From Streptococcus caballi DSM 19004 (GTDB taxonomy: Bacteria; Bacillota; Bacilli; Lactobacillales; Streptococcaceae), in contig NZ_KB904076.1 in assembly GCF_000379985.1 (NCBI RefSeq), forward strand, positions 1 through 33,622: a stretch of DNA of 33,622 bases, written 5' to 3'. A model generated the notes under the pieces. That model did not search any database, was not told the origin of the DNA, and worked only from the letters and a program-made list of their open reading frames with translations. Positions 24,733 through 33,622 of this stretch are shown here, in pieces (the stretch's first letter is position 1; each line of letters begins with the position of its first letter). Both the position numbers and the translations under genes were made by a program.

Positions 24733-25114
24733 CCAAGAAGTCCTCATCAAAAAGAGACTTCATGTCAGGTTTAGGTGTCTTTTCAGGAACAATTTCTTCC
24801 ACATGAATATTCACCGCTGAGATATTGACTTCCGCCATATCATAAACAGCTGCTTTAACAGCTTGTTGAATTGCGATACAAACAGCAGGGACGTTGACGC
24901 CATATTGTAAGTATACATAAATGTCTGCATTAACAGTACCGTCTTCTTCTGTCTGAAGGTAAACACCTTTTCCAAATGTTTTTCTGCTTAAGCCATCGGC
25001 AACAGTCTTATTGCGGAGGGAATGAACACCATCAACCTTAGTGGCTGCAATACCTGTAATAACTTCAAGCACGCGTGGTGAAATAACGATTTCACCAATA
25101 GTTTCAGTTGCCAT
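24725..25114 (-). CDS. Asp23/Gls24 family envelope stress protein
   Basis: The 129-residue protein carries the Asp23/Gls24 domain: [22 protein letters not shown] at the N-terminus and a [21 protein letters not shown] helix region. Such proteins associate with the membrane through partners and affect envelope stress responses; the function of this short housekeeping form (YqhY-like in Firmicutes) is not settled, though YqhY of Bacillus subtilis is linked to regulation of lipid synthesis. It sits between efp and nusB, 43 nt after efp with its own AAAGGA site and overlapping nusB by 8 nt, the conserved Firmicute context for this type. Confidence 0.88.
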   Translation of the reverse strand: MATETIGEIVISPRVLEVITGIAATKVDGVHSLRNKTVADGLSRKTFGKGVYLQTEEDGTVNADIYVYLQYGVNVPAVCIAIQQAVKAAVYDMAEVNISAVNIHVEEIVPEKTPKPDMKSLFDEDFLDD

Positions 25115-25157
25115 AGTCTGTCCTTTCTAAATCCTAACGTCTTTCCATTCTGAGCAA

Positions 25158-25718
25158 TTAGGCGCGAGAAACGTAAGTTCCTTCTTGAGTGTTGATAATC
25201 AATTTTTGACCAGCTTCGATAAAGTCTGGAACGTTAACCACAAGGCCTGTTTCAAGTGTAGCTGGTTTACCAGAACCTGTCACAGTTGCCCCCTTGATAG
25301 ATGGTTGTGTCTCAGTAACTGTCAATTCAACAGTTGTCGGAACGGTCACACCGATTACTTCAGTTCCATAGAATTGGATTTTTACTTCTGAATTTTCCAA
25401 AATGTAAAGCAATTCTTGTTCAACATTGGCCGTTGGGATTTCATATTGTTCATAATTTTCAGTGTCCATGAAATAAGCGGTGTCATCCATTTGGTAAAGG
25501 TATTGAGCACCTCGTGTCTCGATGATTGCTTGTTCAAATTTTTCTTCTGGACGGTAAGTTGTGTCAAAAGTTGAACCAGTACGCACATCACGCAATTTCA
25601 TACGCATAACAGTGTTTCCTTTACCTGGTTTGTGGTGGCTTGCTTCCAAAACTTTAATCAATTTACCATCTGCAGTTTCAAAAGTCATACCAGCTTTAAG
25701 CTTACTTGCTTCAATCAT
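25158..25718 (-). CDS. efp: Translation elongation factor P
   Basis: EF-P binds stalled ribosomes between the P and E sites and rescues synthesis of polyproline stretches. The 186-residue length and three-domain composition are standard. The tip loop reads SHHKPGKGN (28-35), with the lysine at about 33 that is modified in several bacteria; no modification gene is visible here. The C-terminal domain has the usual [47 protein letters not shown] ending. AAGAGGT precedes the ATG. First gene of the operon with the asp23-type gene and nusB. Confidence 0.96.
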   Translation of the reverse strand: MIEASKLKAGMTFETADGKLIKVLEASHHKPGKGNTVMRMKLRDVRTGSTFDTTYRPEEKFEQAIIETRGAQYLYQMDDTAYFMDTENYEQYEIPTANVEQELLYILENSEVKIQFYGTEVIGVTVPTTVELTVTETQPSIKGATVTGSGKPATLETGLVVNVPDFIEAGQKLIINTQEGTYVSRA

Positions 25719-25758
25719 TTATTCATACCTCTTTTAAATTAAAATATTTATCCCACTC

Positions 25759-25787
25759 ATTTTATCATAAAATGCTAAGATGCTCAA
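25759..25787 (-). promoter_or_regulatory. Promoter of efp operon
   Basis: TTGAGC (25782-25787) and TAAAAT (25759-25764) with a 17-nt spacer on the minus strand. Confidence 0.55.
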
Positions 25788-26022
25788 ATGTTTTAAGTGC
25801 TTGAAGTATCTCTGTATACGATTTTTTAGATACCCTACGGACCATTAAATAATCCTTATCTTCAAGGAAAAATAGCCATTCTCCAGCAGCCTCCTTCATG
25901 CCATTCAAGGGAGTTAATGCAAGATGAGAAAAAGTCATTATTAAGTTAGAGGACAGGCTGCTGATGAGACTAATTTCTTTTTTGTTTGATACACTTGTTT
26001 CGAAATTGAGGATTGTTTTCGC
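25765..26022 (-). pseudogene. Unidentified open frame in the efp/deaminase gap, probably a gene remnant
   Basis: A minus-strand frame is open for 85 codons from after a TGA at 26023-26025 to the TGA at 25765-25767. The only ATG, at 25936-25938, would give 57 residues (MTFSHLALTPLNG...ILQALKTFEHLSIL), and no ribosome site precedes it. The composition looks protein-like in the last 50 residues (WLFFLEDKDYLMVRRVSKKS). A second open frame, 25941-26057, overlaps its upstream half and reads QEIVLYFQTPIERKQSS.... This pattern suggests the 3' end of a gene broken by deletion or frameshift, now used as the efp promoter. Family not recognised; a non-coding stretch is possible. Confidence 0.35.
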
Positions 26023-26099
26023 TCAATAGGAGTTTGGAAATATAAAACTATCTCTTGTCAACTGACAGGTGGAATAAGTGAGACTCTAATTGTCTTACT

Positions 26100-26111
26100 C
26101 ACTGATCAGTG
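26100..26111. repeat. 12-bp perfect palindrome
   Basis: CACTGATCAGTG lies in the gap downstream of the deaminase terminator. It could be a dimeric protein site; nothing else supports this. Confidence 0.35.
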
Positions 26112-26113
26112 AC

Positions 26114-26145
26114 ATAAAAGCCCTGCATATAATAAAGCAAAGCTC
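26114..26145 (-). terminator. Terminator of the pepP-deaminase transcript
   Basis: On the minus strand AGCTTTGC and GCAGGGCT pair with two wobbles and TTTTATG follows. Confidence 0.55.
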
Positions 26146-26164
26146 TCATATGGTTAGCAGTTCT

Positions 26165-26620
26165 CTACTCTTCCACACCCAAGGTCAGCTCAGGTACATC
26201 ATGTTGAAAGTAGGGAACATTTTTAGCTTCTAGGAGCTCGATGGCAAAGGGATGAATGCGGTAAGCAGTCTTGTAGGTGATTTTTTTAATGCCTGCTTGC
26301 AAAAGCGCTTTTGTGCAATTGATGCAGGGAAAGTGAGTGACGTAAATTTCGGTGCCCTTGGTGGAAATTCCTTCCTTTGCACACTGAATGAGGGCATTCA
26401 TTTCCGCGTGGACAGTGCGGATGCAGTGACCATCTTCCATCTGGTGACCGACCTCACTGCAGTTGTCGGTATCTGACACCCCACCGTTGTAGCCAGTAGC
26501 AATAATACGATTATCCTTGACCAGTACAGCACCGACAAAGGCTCGGTCACAGGTGGAGCGTTTGGAAATCAGCTCCGCGTTAGCCATAAAATAATCCTGC
26601 CAAGAAAGTCTTTCAGCCAT
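26165..26620 (-). CDS. comEB: Deoxycytidylate (dCMP) deaminase, ComEB-type
   Basis: This 151-residue zinc enzyme deaminates dCMP to dUMP, feeding thymidylate synthesis. The cytidine deaminase signature is intact: HAE at 71-73 (H71 zinc ligand, E73 proton shuttle) and PCINC at 98-102 (C99, C102). I start at [11 protein letters not shown] because GGAGGT lies 5 nt upstream; longer frames upstream run into the pepP gene and lack a ribosome site. The name comEB comes from Bacillus, where the gene lies in a competence operon; there is no competence gene here. It follows pepP by 41 bp, likely on one transcript. Confidence 0.93.
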   Translation of the reverse strand: MAERLSWQDYFMANAELISKRSTCDRAFVGAVLVKDNRIIATGYNGGVSDTDNCSEVGHQMEDGHCIRTVHAEMNALIQCAKEGISTKGTEIYVTHFPCINCTKALLQAGIKKITYKTAYRIHPFAIELLEAKNVPYFQHDVPELTLGVEE

Positions 26621-26661
26621 TTTTACCTCCATTTGAAATAAGCTCTGCCATTTCCAAAAGT

Positions 26662-27726
26662 CTATAAAACAATTAATTCTTTGGGTGCCAAGGTCAGCAC
26701 TTCGCAACCTGTTTCCGTCACCACTAGGTCGTCTTCAATGCGGACGCCATACTTGCCATCTAAATAAATGCCAGGCTCGTCTGTCAAGACCATGCCCACT
26801 TCAATCGGCTCTTCTGAGTGACCAAAGTAAGGAATCTCGTGAATGTCCAACCCAATACCGTGGCCGATGCCATGTGTAAAGGCAGCACCGTATCCAGCAT
26901 TATTGATAACTTGACGTGGCACACGGTCAAAGTCAATACGACTCATGCCAGGCTTAACTGCCTCAATCAGCGCCTTATTAGCCCGCAAGACGATATCGTA
27001 AATCTCGCGCTCCTCGTCCGTTGTTTGCCCGATGTGAACGGTCCGTGTCATGTCGCTGACATAGTGGTTGTAGTAGCAGCCAAAATCCATAGTCAGGGTC
27101 TCACCCGGCTGGATAATTTTGTCGCTAGCCACCCCGTGGGGCATGGCAGAGCGGTAGCCAGAAGCAATGATGAAATCAAAAGAAGCCCCTGTTGCACCCA
27201 GCTGGCGCATGCGTGCATCCAAAAAATTCATGACATCCAGCTCAGAAGTCTGACCTGGTTTGATAAAATCCAGAACATCCAAGAAAGCTTGGTCAGAAAT
27301 CTGACAGGCGCGGCGGATAGTGGCAATCTCGCTCTCATCCTTAATCATGCGCAGATTTTCAATAAAATTAGTCATGGGAACCAGCTCATAATCAGCAAAG
27401 ATACCTTCCAAAGTCTTGAAGACATTGTAAGAAACCACTTCGCCGTCAAAACCAATCTTAGTCAGCTCATCCTCAGCAATGATTTTGGCAATTTCAGGCA
27501 GGGCATCACGGCTTTCTACAATATCAAAACCCTCAACCACATCCTTGGCAATCAAAGTATAACGCGGATCCGTTACAAAAATCCGTCGTTTATCAGAAAT
27601 GAAAACTGTTGCCTCAGTGCCTGAAAAACCCGTCAAGTAATAAATATTGGTCAGGTTTGTCACCAAAACTCCATCACAATCAGTTGCAGCCAAGGCCGCT
27701 TCAAATTTTTCCAAACGCTTTTCCAT
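26662..27726 (-). CDS. pepP: Xaa-Pro aminopeptidase (M24 family)
   Basis: The 354-residue metallopeptidase removes N-terminal residues preceding proline. An N-terminal creatinase-type domain (1-~125) is followed by the pita-bread catalytic domain with the five metal ligands in [17 protein letters not shown] (two Asp), [12 protein letters not shown] (His), LTDEPGIY (Glu) and VRIEDDLVV (Glu). There is no signal peptide, so it is cytosolic. The start at MEKRLEKF is 6 nt after AAGGAG; an in-frame TTG two codons up is too close to the ribosome site. First gene of a pair with the dCMP deaminase. PepQ prolidase is the closest alternative; the first domain and length fit PepP/YqhT-type peptidases of streptococci. 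Confidence 0.88.
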   Translation of the reverse strand: MEKRLEKFEAALAATDCDGVLVTNLTNIYYLTGFSGTEATVFISDKRRIFVTDPRYTLIAKDVVEGFDIVESRDALPEIAKIIAEDELTKIGFDGEVVSYNVFKTLEGIFADYELVPMTNFIENLRMIKDESEIATIRRACQISDQAFLDVLDFIKPGQTSELDVMNFLDARMRQLGATGASFDFIIASGYRSAMPHGVASDKIIQPGETLTMDFGCYYNHYVSDMTRTVHIGQTTDEEREIYDIVLRANKALIEAVKPGMSRIDFDRVPRQVINNAGYGAAFTHGIGHGIGLDIHEIPYFGHSEEPIEVGMVLTDEPGIYLDGKYGVRIEDDLVVTETGCEVLTLAPKELIVL

Positions 27727-28337
27727 GAACAACTCCTTTTTACTTGAGAACTCTTGATAAATATGAACAAATCTTCCTTTTCGCTGTTGGCTTCATCCAA
27801 TCCAATTCAAATTTTGACACCTATGCTGGCAGAGACCATCTGAATCACTTTTGGGAGGTTATATCACTTTAAGCGACGATGTAAAGTAGTTTTGGAATGC
27901 TGTTCACAGGATATGCCAGAGATGAGACTAAGGAAAAAAGAAAACCCGTTCCTTGAGAAGTTTTAACTTGCCTTTAGTTTACCACGATTTACCAGCTTTT
28001 GAAAGTCTTTCCAATAGATAGCAAAAGAACCCCTTGAAAGGTTCTTTTTGTACGACTATAATTGAACACCCAAAACTAATCCTGACTTAAAGGTAAAAGC
28101 TAAACTTAATTCACAGACAAAACAAGGAAGCAAGATAATAAGATAAAACAAAGTAACCCAAGCGTGATATTTTCGTCATAAGGCAAATCAGTAATAAAGA
28201 ATAGTGTATAACGAGATTTATGAGACTTTAAGCTCAAATATCAGACATGAACTTCCTTAAGGAAGCTGCTTCTCTTTGCACTACCTAAGAAAATACCAAA
28301 AAGTTTTGAAGACAATAAGGACAGGCTACTAAAGGCC
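27727..28337. other. 611-bp gap between pepP and uvrA: terminator and no supported gene
   Basis: Apart from the bidirectional terminator at 28024-28049, I find no ORF with a credible ribosome site and length. The section 27800-27960 shows short protein-like fragments on the minus strand (for example SSLAYPVNSIPK, read in one frame and soon stopped), as in a decayed gene or interspersed repeat. A 14-bp palindrome, CTTCCTTAAGGAAG, is at 28252-28265. Confidence 0.5.
28024..28049. terminator. Bidirectional terminator in the pepP-uvrA gap
   Basis: AAGAACC (28025-28031) pairs with GGTTCTT (28040-28046), with TTT after it and AAAA before it. Confidence 0.65.
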
Positions 28338-31163
28338 CTAGTGCAATTTCGTCTTCAGGTATTGCCCTGTGAAGCTAGCGGAATTCTTTGCCACTTCTTC
28401 TGGTGTTCCGATAGCGACGATGGTTCCGCCACCAACCCCGCCTTCTGGTCCAAGGTCGATGATATGGTCAGCTGTCTTAATGACATCCAGATTATGCTCG
28501 ATGACTAGAACAGTATTACCATCGTCAACAAAGCGTTCTAAGACTTGAAGTAGTCGGGCGATATCATCCGTGTGCAAACCTGTGGTTGGTTCGTCCAGAA
28601 TGTAGAGACTCTTGCCTGTTGAACGCTTATGCAGTTCTGAGGCCAGCTTCATACGCTGCGCTTCACCACCTGACAGGGTTGTGGCTGGCTGACCCAGCGT
28701 GACATAGCCCAGTCCCACATCCTTGATGGTCTGTAATTTGCGGGCAATCTTTGGAATAGCTGCAAAGAAATCAACAGCGTCATTCACCGTCATGTCAAGG
28801 ATTTCCGCAATATTTTTCTCCTTGTAGTGAACTTCCAAGGTTTCCGAATTGTAGCGAGTGCCATGACAGACTTCACAAGGCACGTAAACGTCTGGCAAGA
28901 AGTGCATTTCAATCTTGATAATGCCATCACCAGAGCAGGCTTCACAGCGCCCACCCTTAACATTAAAAGAGAAACGCCCCTTCTTGTAACCGCGAATCTT
29001 AGCTTCATTAGTCTGAGCAAAAAGGTCACGAATATCGTCAAAGACACCCGTATAGGTGGCTGGGTTTGAACGCGGTGTGCGACCGATTGGGCTTTGGTCA
29101 ATGTCGATGAGACGGTCAATGTGTTCAATACCAAGTAAGGTCTTATGCTTACCAGGCTTGGCTGAATTGCGATTGAGTTTTTGCGCAACAGCTTTCTTCA
29201 AAATGCTGTTGATAAGGGTTGACTTGCCTGAGCCTGACACGCCAGTCACAGCGATGAATTTACCCAGTGGAAATCTGACATCCAGATTTTTTAGATTATT
29301 TTCGGCAGCACCCTTGATTTCAAGAAACCGACCATTACCAGAGCGACGCTCGCTTGGGACAGGAATTTCTTTCTTACCCGACAAATATTGGCCTGTGATA
29401 GATTTCTTATTCTTAGCCACTTGTTTTGGAGTACCCGAGGCAACAATTTCCCCACCGAATTGACCAGCCCCTGGTCCAACATCAATCAGCCAGTCCGCTT
29501 GCATCATAGTGTCTTCATCGTGTTCGACAACAATGAGCGTGTTACCCAAGTCACGCATTTTCTTAAGACTTGCGATGAGGCGATCGTTGTCACGTTGGTG
29601 AAGACCTATGGAAGGTTCATCTAGGATATAGAGAACACCAGACAAATTAGAACCAATCTGCGTTGCTAAGCGGATACGTTGACTTTCCCCACCAGACAAG
29701 GTCCCCGCAGAACGAGATAGGGTCAGGTAATTGAGACCAACATTATTGAGGAAGGTCAAGCGGTCCTTGATTTCCTTGACAATCGGTGTAGCAATGGTTT
29801 TCTCATTGTCAGAAAGTTCCAGATGATTGAGCAGTTCCAAGTGGTCTGCGATGGACAGGTCAGAAACTTGTCCGATATTTAGCCCTTCAGGCCCACCCAC
29901 ACGAACACAAAGTGCCTGGTCATTGAGGCGATAACCGTGGCAAGTTGCACAAGGTAGCTCATTCATGTAGCCACGCATGACATTGCGCGTAAAATCACTG
30001 TTAGTCTCGTGATAGCGGCGGTCAATATTGGTCACCACGCCCTCAAAGGGAATATCAATATTGCGCTCGCCACCAAAATCATTGACATAATGAAAATGAA
30101 ACTCACGGTCACCCGAGCCAAACAGGACAATGCTTTGCTCCTCCTCAGTTAACTTTTCAAAAGGCTTGTCTAGATCAACACCAAAGGCCGTCATAGCTTG
30201 TTCCAGCATAGCTGGATAATAATTTGATGAGATAGGATTCCAAGGGGCTAGCGCACCTTCACGCAGGGTCTTGCTCTTGTCAGGAATAACCAAGTCCAAA
30301 TCGACTTCTAGCTTGTTGCCCAGACCATCACAGGTCGGACAGGAACCAAAAGGCGCATTAAAGGAGAAGAGACGGGGCTCCAACTCGGGTACCGTAAAGC
30401 CACAGACTGGGCAAGAATAGTGTTCCGAGAAGAGGAGCTCATTGCCATCCATGGTATCAATGATGACATAGCCGTCTGCCAGACGCAGGGCAGCCTCCAC
30501 AGAGTCGAAAAGACGACTGCGGATACCTTCTTTGTTGACAAGGCGGTCCACCACGATTTCGATATGGTGCATTTTCGACTTGGACAGTTCTGGTACCTCG
30601 GTTACATCATAAATGTCACCGTCCACGCGCACACGCACATAGCCATCCTTTTGGATTTTCTCGAAGGTCGTCTTGTGTTGCCCCTTTTTACGACGAACAA
30701 TGGGCGCCAGAATCTGCATCCGAGTGCGTTCTGGCAGAGTCAACACCTTATCCACAATCTGTTCAACAGACGAGGCCGTAATGGCACCGTGACCATTGAT
30801 ACAGTAGGGCGTTCCGACACGGGCATATAGCAGACGCAGATAATCATTGATTTCGGTTGCCGTTCCGACCGTTGAACGCGGATTTTTGCTGGTCGTTTTT
30901 TGGTCAATGGAAATAGCAGGGCTAAGACCATCAATAGAATCCACATCAGGTTTCTCCATATTGCCCAAGAACTGTCTAGCATAGGCTGACAAGCTTTCTA
31001 CATAGCGGCGTTGACCTTCGGCATAAATGGTATCAAAAGCCAAACTTGATTTACCAGAGCCAGATAGACCCGTCACCACCACCAATTTATCGCGTGGAAT
31101 CTCCACATCAACATTTTTCAAATTATGGGCACGTGCCCCATGAATAATTAATTTATCCTGCAT
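28338..31163 (-). CDS. uvrA: Excinuclease ABC subunit A
   Basis: UvrA is the damage-sensing ATPase of nucleotide excision repair, working with UvrB and UvrC. From [17 protein letters not shown] it has 941 residues. Two ABC modules are visible: GLSGSGKS (32-39) with [12 protein letters not shown], and GVSGSGKST with [12 protein letters not shown], plus the ILDEPS/ILDEPT Walker B motifs. Zinc fingers are CPVCGF...CPTCDG and CEACSGDG...CEVCHG. An in-frame TTG at 31178, five codons upstream, lies closer to the purine-rich ribosome site AAGGGGA than the ATG does, so the true start may be there. The leader carries two stable hairpins. Confidence 0.96.
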   Translation of the reverse strand: MQDKLIIHGARAHNLKNVDVEIPRDKLVVVTGLSGSGKSSLAFDTIYAEGQRRYVESLSAYARQFLGNMEKPDVDSIDGLSPAISIDQKTTSKNPRSTVGTATEINDYLRLLYARVGTPYCINGHGAITASSVEQIVDKVLTLPERTRMQILAPIVRRKKGQHKTTFEKIQKDGYVRVRVDGDIYDVTEVPELSKSKMHHIEIVVDRLVNKEGIRSRLFDSVEAALRLADGYVIIDTMDGNELLFSEHYSCPVCGFTVPELEPRLFSFNAPFGSCPTCDGLGNKLEVDLDLVIPDKSKTLREGALAPWNPISSNYYPAMLEQAMTAFGVDLDKPFEKLTEEEQSIVLFGSGDREFHFHYVNDFGGERNIDIPFEGVVTNIDRRYHETNSDFTRNVMRGYMNELPCATCHGYRLNDQALCVRVGGPEGLNIGQVSDLSIADHLELLNHLELSDNEKTIATPIVKEIKDRLTFLNNVGLNYLTLSRSAGTLSGGESQRIRLATQIGSNLSGVLYILDEPSIGLHQRDNDRLIASLKKMRDLGNTLIVVEHDEDTMMQADWLIDVGPGAGQFGGEIVASGTPKQVAKNKKSITGQYLSGKKEIPVPSERRSGNGRFLEIKGAAENNLKNLDVRFPLGKFIAVTGVSGSGKSTLINSILKKAVAQKLNRNSAKPGKHKTLLGIEHIDRLIDIDQSPIGRTPRSNPATYTGVFDDIRDLFAQTNEAKIRGYKKGRFSFNVKGGRCEACSGDGIIKIEMHFLPDVYVPCEVCHGTRYNSETLEVHYKEKNIAEILDMTVNDAVDFFAAIPKIARKLQTIKDVGLGYVTLGQPATTLSGGEAQRMKLASELHKRSTGKSLYILDEPTTGLHTDDIARLLQVLERFVDDGNTVLVIEHNLDVIKTADHIIDLGPEGGVGGGTIVAIGTPEEVAKNSASFTGQYLKTKLH

Positions 31164-31205
31164 AGTTTTAACAGACAAGGAAAATTCCCCTTCTCCTTCC
31201 TTTCT

Positions 31206-31260
31206 ATGGTGTCCAAAGAAAATCCCAACACCATCTCATTTCCCACTAATCTAGGAAATG
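31206..31260 (-). promoter_or_regulatory. Structured 5' leader of uvrA
   Basis: Two inverted repeats lie between the -10 box and the start: CATTTCC/GGAAATG (31237-31243 with 31254-31260) and ATGGTGT/ACACCAT (31206-31212 with 31228-31234). Both are perfect over 7 bp. No known riboswitch class is recognised. Confidence 0.45.
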
Positions 31261-31273
31261 GCTTCATTTACCT

Positions 31274-31279
31274 ATTATA
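31274..31279 (-). promoter_or_regulatory. -10 box of uvrA
   Basis: Perfect TATAAT on the minus strand, about 110 nt before the start codon, giving a leader of roughly 100 nt. No DinR/LexA-type or other SOS box was recognised. Confidence 0.5.
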
Positions 31280-31324
31280 ACAAATTTCGTGCAAATCCTT
31301 TACCACAAAAACTGCTAAATATAG

Positions 31325-31330
31325 TATAAT
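31325..31330 (+). promoter_or_regulatory. -10 box of the CorA-type gene
   Basis: Perfect TATAAT, giving a leader of about 80 nt. A 7-bp hairpin, TTGAAAG (31348-31354) with CTTTCAA (31367-31373), lies in the leader. Confidence 0.5.
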
Positions 31331-31418
31331 AAATGGGTATGTAAAATTTGAAAGCTAGGATTGCAACTTTCAAGAGTCGCTTTTCATTTACAGCATTCTA
31401 ACTAAAGGAGGACTTGTC

Positions 31419-32363
31419 ATGAAGCAGATGTTTCTCTCAACTGCCATTGAATTTAAGGAAATTGAAACATTCGAGCCAGGTGCTTGGATTAATCTGGTCA
31501 ACCCCTCCCAGGAAGAATCTGTTCAACTAGCAGAGCAATTTGATATTGATATCACTGACCTGCGGGCTCCTCTCGACGTAGAAGAAACCTCACGTATTTC
31601 GGTAGAAGACGACTACACGCTCATCATCGTTGACGTTCCTACCTATGAAGAACGTAACAATAAAAGCTACTATGTCACTATCCCGCTTGGCATCATTGTC
31701 ACTGAGAATGCTGTCATCACGACCTGCCTGCAAGAGCTAACGCTGTTTGATAATTTCTATAATCGTCGCGTGAAGAACTTCTTCACTTTTATGAAGACGC
31801 GTTTCGTTTTTCAGATTCTTTATCGCAATGCAGAGCTCTTCCTGACAGCCCTTCGTTCTATTGACAGACAGAGTGATAAAATTGAAGCTCAACTGGAAAG
31901 TGCAACACGAAATGAACAGCTGATTGACATGATGGAGCTGGAAAAATCCATCGTCTACCTGAAAGCTTCTTTGAAATTTAATGAACGCATCGTCAAAAAA
32001 TTGGCTTCTAGCACTTCTAGCCTCAAAAAATATATTGAAGATGAGGATCTGCTAGAAGATACCCTCATCGAAACCCAACAGGCCATTGAGATGGCAGGCA
32101 TTTACGAAAATGTCCTCAACGCCATGACTGAAACAACCGCCTCTATCATTGGCAATAATCAGAATACTATTATGAAAACCTTAGCACTCATGACAATGGC
32201 GCTAGATGTTCCGACAGTTATCTTCTCTGCTTATGGTATGAACTTTAAAAATAACTGGATGCCATTGAACGGTCTAGATCATGCTTTCTGGTATATCGTT
32301 CTCATCGCTGCGGCTTTGAGTGCTACGGTCGTTGTCTACTTTATCAGAAAAAAATGGTTTTAA
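31419..32363 (+). CDS. CorA-family divalent cation (magnesium) transporter
   Basis: The 314-residue protein has the CorA plan: a large N-terminal cytosolic alpha/beta domain, a long coiled helix (~150-250), and two C-terminal membrane helices (about 250-272 and 290-309) joined by the conserved pore-entrance GMN (273-275, in YGMNFKNNW). It ends with the basic RKKWF. It should form a pentameric magnesium channel; cobalt or nickel may also pass (family knowledge). AAAGGAGG precedes the ATG. It is divergent from uvrA and followed by a DUF1129 gene, a common streptococcal arrangement. The leader hairpin is not a recognisable M-box. Confidence 0.93.
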   Translation: MKQMFLSTAIEFKEIETFEPGAWINLVNPSQEESVQLAEQFDIDITDLRAPLDVEETSRISVEDDYTLIIVDVPTYEERNNKSYYVTIPLGIIVTENAVITTCLQELTLFDNFYNRRVKNFFTFMKTRFVFQILYRNAELFLTALRSIDRQSDKIEAQLESATRNEQLIDMMELEKSIVYLKASLKFNERIVKKLASSTSSLKKYIEDEDLLEDTLIETQQAIEMAGIYENVLNAMTETTASIIGNNQNTIMKTLALMTMALDVPTVIFSAYGMNFKNNWMPLNGLDHAFWYIVLIAAALSATVVVYFIRKKWF

Positions 32364-32566
32364 TTAAACAATTCGTCATATATTGTAGTATCTTGTCAAA
32401 CTAGACTAGCCGCCATATTGCCGACTATCTCACTCACTCTTTCGCAAAGCAGTTATTATTGAATGACTTTGCTATCTATCCTTAAAACAAGAGGTTAATT
32501 TTACGAACAACATAAGTTTGTTTTATCACTATTTTTATTTATCATTATTCAAGAGGAGAATTTATT

Positions 32567-33226
32567 ATGGATTTACAACATCTTACTAACAAGAATCGAG
32601 AATTTATCCACATTGCTACTCATCAACTTATCAAAGATGGCAAGAGCGATGAGGAAATCAAGACTATTTTGGAGAATATTCTTCCTGAGATTCTTGATAA
32701 TCAGAAGAAGGGAGTTCCAGCCCGCACTTTTCTTGGTGCACCTACTACTTGGGCTGCTAGTTTTACTGACAAAGCTAATCAAGAAAGTAAAGAAAATCAG
32801 GTCAAAAATACAAATCCATGGCTTATGTGGCTTGATACCTCACTTTTGTTCATGGGGGTCGTTGCTTTGCTTAATGGCCTGATGCTTTTGTTCAATTCTA
32901 AAACAGTTAGCGCTGGACTAATCTCACTCCTAGCTCTTAGCTTTGGTGGTGGGGCAGCTATGTATGCAGCTTATCACTTCATTTACCGCCATATGGGCAA
33001 ACCCAAAGGAGAGCGTCCTGGTTGGTTCAAGACAATCCTTATCTTGACTGCTGCCATGATTCTCTGGATTTTGATTTATACAGCAACAGCTTTCCTTCCT
33101 GCCACAGTTAACCCACAATTACCAGCAATTGCTCTTCTTCTGATTGGTGCCGCAGCTTTTGGTCTACGTCACTTCTTTCAAAAAAAATACAATATCCTCA
33201 ATGCTATGGCTCCCCAGTCTAAATAA
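32567..33226 (+). CDS. DUF1129 family membrane protein
   Basis: The 219-residue protein has a soluble N-terminal part (1-~80, helical, with the conserved-looking LTNKNREFIHIATHQL start and a MPEIL-like repeat of acids), then four membrane segments at about 86-109, 115-139, 154-177 and 184-203. The loop after the second is basic (GKPKGERPGW). It fits the DUF1129 family, found beside corA-like genes in streptococci; the function is not known. GAGGAG precedes the ATG with good spacing. A 203-bp gap with no clear terminator separates it from the CorA gene, so partial read-through is possible. Confidence 0.85.
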   Translation: MDLQHLTNKNREFIHIATHQLIKDGKSDEEIKTILENILPEILDNQKKGVPARTFLGAPTTWAASFTDKANQESKENQVKNTNPWLMWLDTSLLFMGVVALLNGLMLLFNSKTVSAGLISLLALSFGGGAAMYAAYHFIYRHMGKPKGERPGWFKTILILTAAMILWILIYTATAFLPATVNPQLPAIALLLIGAAAFGLRHFFQKKYNILNAMAPQSK

Positions 33227-33298
33227 TTAACAACTTGACTAAAAAACCACTTGGCTAAAAAGTCAATGTCATTAAGTTAAGTCTTTAACCAATTGAAG

Positions 33299-33345
33299 AA
33301 ACTATTCCCGTCTGAGCAGTTGATGACAAAATGGGAATAGTTTTT
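33299..33345 (+). terminator. Terminator of the DUF1129 gene
   Basis: An 11-bp perfect stem, AAACTATTCCC (33299-33309) with GGGAATAGTTT (33333-33343), followed by Ts (TTTTTG). Confidence 0.85.
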
Positions 33346-33394
33346 GTATTGAGGGCGCACAAAAAGGAAGGTTTTTAACCCAATTTTTTAACTA

Positions 33395-33622
33395 TTATGA
33401 TATTCTATAAGTGAAGCTTACGGGAGCCTGGCTTTTTATCTTTCTTTGGAAGGTTCGATTGGGTCGAATAATAGATAGGTGCTTGGCAATGTAGGTTTCT
33501 AATTGGAAGGAAGTAAGTTCTTCTCTAAGAAATTTTCGACAGGCATAAACAGCGTCTGAAAAACAAATTTTATAAGCCTGTTTTAACTTTAATAGTTTAA
33601 TGGTAACGTGTGAGGTCAGCCA
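33395..33622 (-). CDS. Partial ORF running off the right edge, unknown function
   Basis: The minus strand is open from the window edge to a TAA at 33395-33397, giving 75 residues of a longer protein that begins outside. The segment is basic and partly helical (KLLKLKQAYKICFSDAVYACRKFLREEL) and ends IKSQAPVSFTYRIS. Residue mix and codon use look like a real gene. No motif was recognised; a C-terminal piece of a DNA-binding or transposase-like protein is possible, but I have no direct support. No clear terminator follows it. Confidence 0.5.
   Translation of the reverse strand, partial: WLTSHVTIKLLKLKQAYKICFSDAVYACRKFLREELTSFQLETYIAKHLSIIRPNRTFQRKIKSQAPVSFTYRIS

Noticed and set aside
26818..27624. 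A 268-codon open frame on the plus strand opposite pepP
   Set aside because: pepP on the minus strand is a complete, recognisable enzyme. The antisense frame has no ribosome site, its product shows no motif, and such frames arise from codon bias on the other strand.
28120..28200. A 22-residue hydrophobic minus-strand ORF (MTKISRLGYF...) in the pepP-uvrA gap
   Set aside because: There is no ribosome site before the ATG and no promoter or terminator of its own.
29056..29463. A 135-codon frame opposite uvrA
   Set aside because: It is the complement of the conserved second ABC module of UvrA; no independent support.
33230..33275. Near-direct repeat ACTTGACTAAAAA / ACTTGGCTAAAAA
   Set aside because: Only two imperfect copies in AT-rich intergenic DNA; no array or associated gene.

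Overview
The window reads as a stretch of low-GC Streptococcus chromosome. The evidence is gene content and order: secA, two tandem DAHP synthase genes, acpS, alr and recG on one side of a sucrose PTS locus (manA, scrK, scrA, scrB, scrR), and nusB, an asp23-type gene, efp, a dCMP deaminase, pepP, uvrA, a CorA-type transporter and a DUF1129 membrane protein on the other. The sucrose locus points to an oral or bovis/mutans/salivarius-type streptococcus; I cannot fix the species by reading. No rRNA, tRNA, CRISPR array, prophage or conjugative module was seen.

Layout. 1-221 is the C-terminal end of an IS30-family transposase cut by the window edge. 406-4947 holds an AlaA-like aminotransferase (-), a universal stress protein (+), a HAD phosphatase fused to a MazG/PRA-PH-like pyrophosphohydrolase (-, TTG start) and cytosolic L-asparaginase (+), followed by an unlisted 49-residue membrane microprotein. 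5110-5697 has no conventional gene but contains a small minus-strand unit (a -10 box, a 24-codon ORF with a strong ribosome site, a hairpin and a terminator) and a 99-bp MITE-like inverted-repeat element whose end forms the first base of the recG stop codon. 5698-15772 is housekeeping on the minus strand: recG, a secreted two-domain muralytic protein, alr, acpS, two DAHP synthases and secA. 15899-24178 is the sugar locus. 24304-27726 is nusB/asp23/efp, an intergenic stretch with decayed coding frames, dCMP deaminase and pepP. 28338-33226 is uvrA (-), the CorA homologue (+) and the DUF1129 protein (+). A partial minus-strand frame runs off the right edge.

How the genes work together. ScrA imports and phosphorylates sucrose, ScrB splits sucrose-6-phosphate to glucose-6-phosphate and fructose, ScrK phosphorylates fructose, and ManA links mannose-6-P and fructose-6-P. 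ScrR is the LacI-type regulator. A second, divergent GH32 gene lies convergent to scrR with its own promoter. An operator-like motif with core CGCTTTCA occurs at the scrA promoter, the second GH32 promoter and, unexpectedly, the universal stress gene promoter, suggesting one sugar-responsive regulator for all three. The efp-asp23-nusB block and the acpS-alr pair are compact operons with overlapping or closely spaced genes.

Most of the window is conserved core genome. I do not see a large new system. The best candidates for undescribed biology are the peptide/RNA unit at 5311-5553, the microprotein behind ansA, the MITE-like family with three traces in the window (one supplying a -35 box for manA), and the second scrB with a changed nucleophile motif.
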